Assembly (NCBI RefSeq): GCF_028682455.1
Contig: NZ_JANHLD010000004.1
Location: forward strand, 720,852-784,851
Direction: 5' to 3'
DNA length: 64,000 nt
Source: Pseudomonas putida
Lineage (GTDB): Bacteria > Pseudomonadota > Gammaproteobacteria > Pseudomonadales > Pseudomonadaceae
The notes beneath the pieces were generated by a model. That model worked only from the letters and a program-made list of their open reading frames with translations. It had not been told where the DNA came from and did not search any database. Every line of letters starts with the position of its first letter. Position 1 is the first letter of the stretch. A program made the position numbers and the translations under genes. Below are positions 63,140-64,000 of this stretch, piece after piece.

Positions 63140-64000
63140 TCAGGTTACGCGGCTAAGCCGGTTAATCGTATCCAGTATCGAGACCAGCCCGAGCCGGTCC
63201 CACAGTTTCTTTGGCAGCGCGTAGTTCATATGTTGCGCTCCCGAATTCCACCATGGACCTCGGCCATTGAAGGCTGACTTGTTGGCACGCTCCTCGCTCA
63301 ACCCCAGGCGCATCAAGTTTCTCAGCCTCGTGGGAGGCTGCTTCCATTGACGCCAGATGACGCAGCGGAGTTTGTGCCTGACCCAACCATCCAGTTCCTC
63401 AAGCGGCCGCTTGCTCTGGCTGAGCTTGAAGTAGCTAGCCCAGCCTCTCAGGACGGGGTTGATCCGCTCGATGACAGTCGCCATTTTGCGAGCCCGTACG
63501 CTGCGCAGCAGCATTCTGAGCCGGTCGCGTAAGCGGTCTAGGCTCATCCTTGCCACGCGCAGCCTTGGCTGCTGGTGCCAGCTTATCCCATAGCCTAGGT
63601 AGTCGCACTTCCACGCCCTTGCCACTTGGCTTTTCTTCCTGTTCACCGTCAGCTTCAGACGTTCTCTCAGGAAGCGCTCGACGCTGACCAACACCCGTTC
63701 GCCGGCCCGGGGACTGCGTACATAGATGTTCGCATCATCGGCATAACGTACGAAGCGATGGCCCCGTCGCTCCAGCTCGCGGTCGAGTTCGTCGAGCAGG
63801 ATGTTCGACAGCAACGGCGAAAGCGGGCCGCCTTGCGGCGTCCCCTCCTGCCGTGGGCTGACGACACCGCCCGACATGATCCCGGCTTCAAGGTAGCGGC
63901 GGATAAGCCTGAGTACGCACTTGTCTTTGATCCGACGTTCGATGCAGGCCATGAGGATGTCGTGATTGACCCGATCGAAAAACTTCTCCAGATCGAGTTC
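63069..64000 (-). mobile_element. Group II intron, 3' part (5' part beyond the window)
   Basis: It contains the reverse transcriptase reading frame and, after its stop, RNA sequence that folds like domains V and VI: the ACCGCC...GGTGGT stem around a GTACGG/CCGTAC inner helix, then the GGCGG...CCGCC hairpin and a 3' end near CTCCTACTCGAT at about 63069. The exact 3' splice point is inferred. The insertion lies on the rpoS-facing side of the rsmZ control region. Confidence 0.75.
63140..64000 (-). CDS. ltrA: Group II intron reverse transcriptase/maturase (5' partial)
   Basis: At least 286 residues; the frame continues through the right edge. The visible part begins ELDLEKFFDRVNHD (RT domain 3, first catalytic Asp) and has the RT active site YADD (63734-63745; FVRYADDANIYVRS), GTPQGGPLSPLLSNILLDELD, and the maturase domain X (INPVLRGWASYFKLSQ). 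It ends in ALPKKLWDRLGLVSILDTINRL without an HNH endonuclease domain. It promotes splicing and retrohoming of the intron. No frameshift is seen, so the ORF may be functional. Confidence 0.92.
   Translation of the reverse strand, partial: ELDLEKFFDRVNHDILMACIERRIKDKCVLRLIRRYLEAGIMSGGVVSPRQEGTPQGGPLSPLLSNILLDELDRELERRGHRFVRYADDANIYVRSPRAGERVLVSVERFLRERLKLTVNRKKSQVARAWKCDYLGYGISWHQQPRLRVARMSLDRLRDRLRMLLRSVRARKMATVIERINPVLRGWASYFKLSQSKRPLEELDGWVRHKLRCVIWRQWKQPPTRLRNLMRLGLSEERANKSAFNGRGPWWNSGAQHMNYALPKKLWDRLGLVSILDTINRLSRVT

Overview
The window is a high-GC chromosomal segment of a Pseudomonas, most likely of the P. putida / P. fluorescens lineage. The blocks ruvC-ruvA-ruvB-ybgC-tolQRAB-pal-cpoB-queE-queC-tRNA-Lys, fpr/finR, and recX-recA-pncC-[phage genes]-mutS-fdxA-rsmZ are conserved Pseudomonas gene orders. 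The group II intron on the rpoS side of fdxA resembles what I remember of P. putida KT2440. Almost all of the DNA is coding, with short intergenic regions and clear rho-independent terminators.

Region 1 (1-14911) is an accessory, envelope-oriented cluster on the + strand. It holds an outer-membrane beta-barrel protein (5' end missing), then a tightly overlapping MoxR / DUF58 / DUF4381 / VWA / VWA-TPR / BatD operon running directly into a periplasmic HAD hydrolase. A secreted type I sulfatase with a CTAGR active site follows, and it ends at a strong terminator. Beyond that are a fused transporter/spermidine-synthase-like membrane protein and an eight-CXXCH multiheme cytochrome with TPR repeats. 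Region 2 (14914-31030) is core chromosome on the - strand: a degenerate LytM lipoprotein, tRNA-Lys, queC-queE, the Tol-Pal system, ruvABC, yebC, aspS, a FmdB zinc ribbon, a ribbon-helix-helix protein, dps, slyX and a HIT protein, plus a + strand membrane protein ending in a cold-shock domain. Region 3 (31031-47907) has an OprD-type porin, proS, a lipoprotein, dinB, two tRNA-fMet genes with their own promoters and terminators, mprF with its virJ-like partner, kup, rimO, a GNAT enzyme, a pseudouridine-synthase-like protein that has lost its catalytic aspartate, yehS and trmO.

Region 4 (47923-56333) carries fpr and divergent finR, dgkA, a LuxR-type regulator (ErdR-like), a DTW-domain tRNA modification enzyme, a QS-associated secreted protein, a LOG-family nucleotide hydrolase behind a leader with four hairpins, and recX-recA-pncC with a LexA box. 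Region 5 (56393-59447) is the mutS/cinA interval where many pseudomonads carry an R-tailocin. Here only a holin, one small phage gene, a GH19 endolysin, an Rz spanin with embedded Rz1, and an S24-type PrtR-like repressor remain. No sheath, tube, baseplate or fibre genes are present, so the locus looks like a lysis-only cassette under an SOS-cleavable repressor. A sigma70-like promoter lies inside a palindromic operator ahead of the holin. Region 6 (59556-64000) is mutS, fdxA with a hairpin leader, the sRNA gene rsmZ with its GacA box, and the 3' part of a group II intron truncated by the window edge.

Functions are inferred from translated motifs and gene order. No database search was possible.
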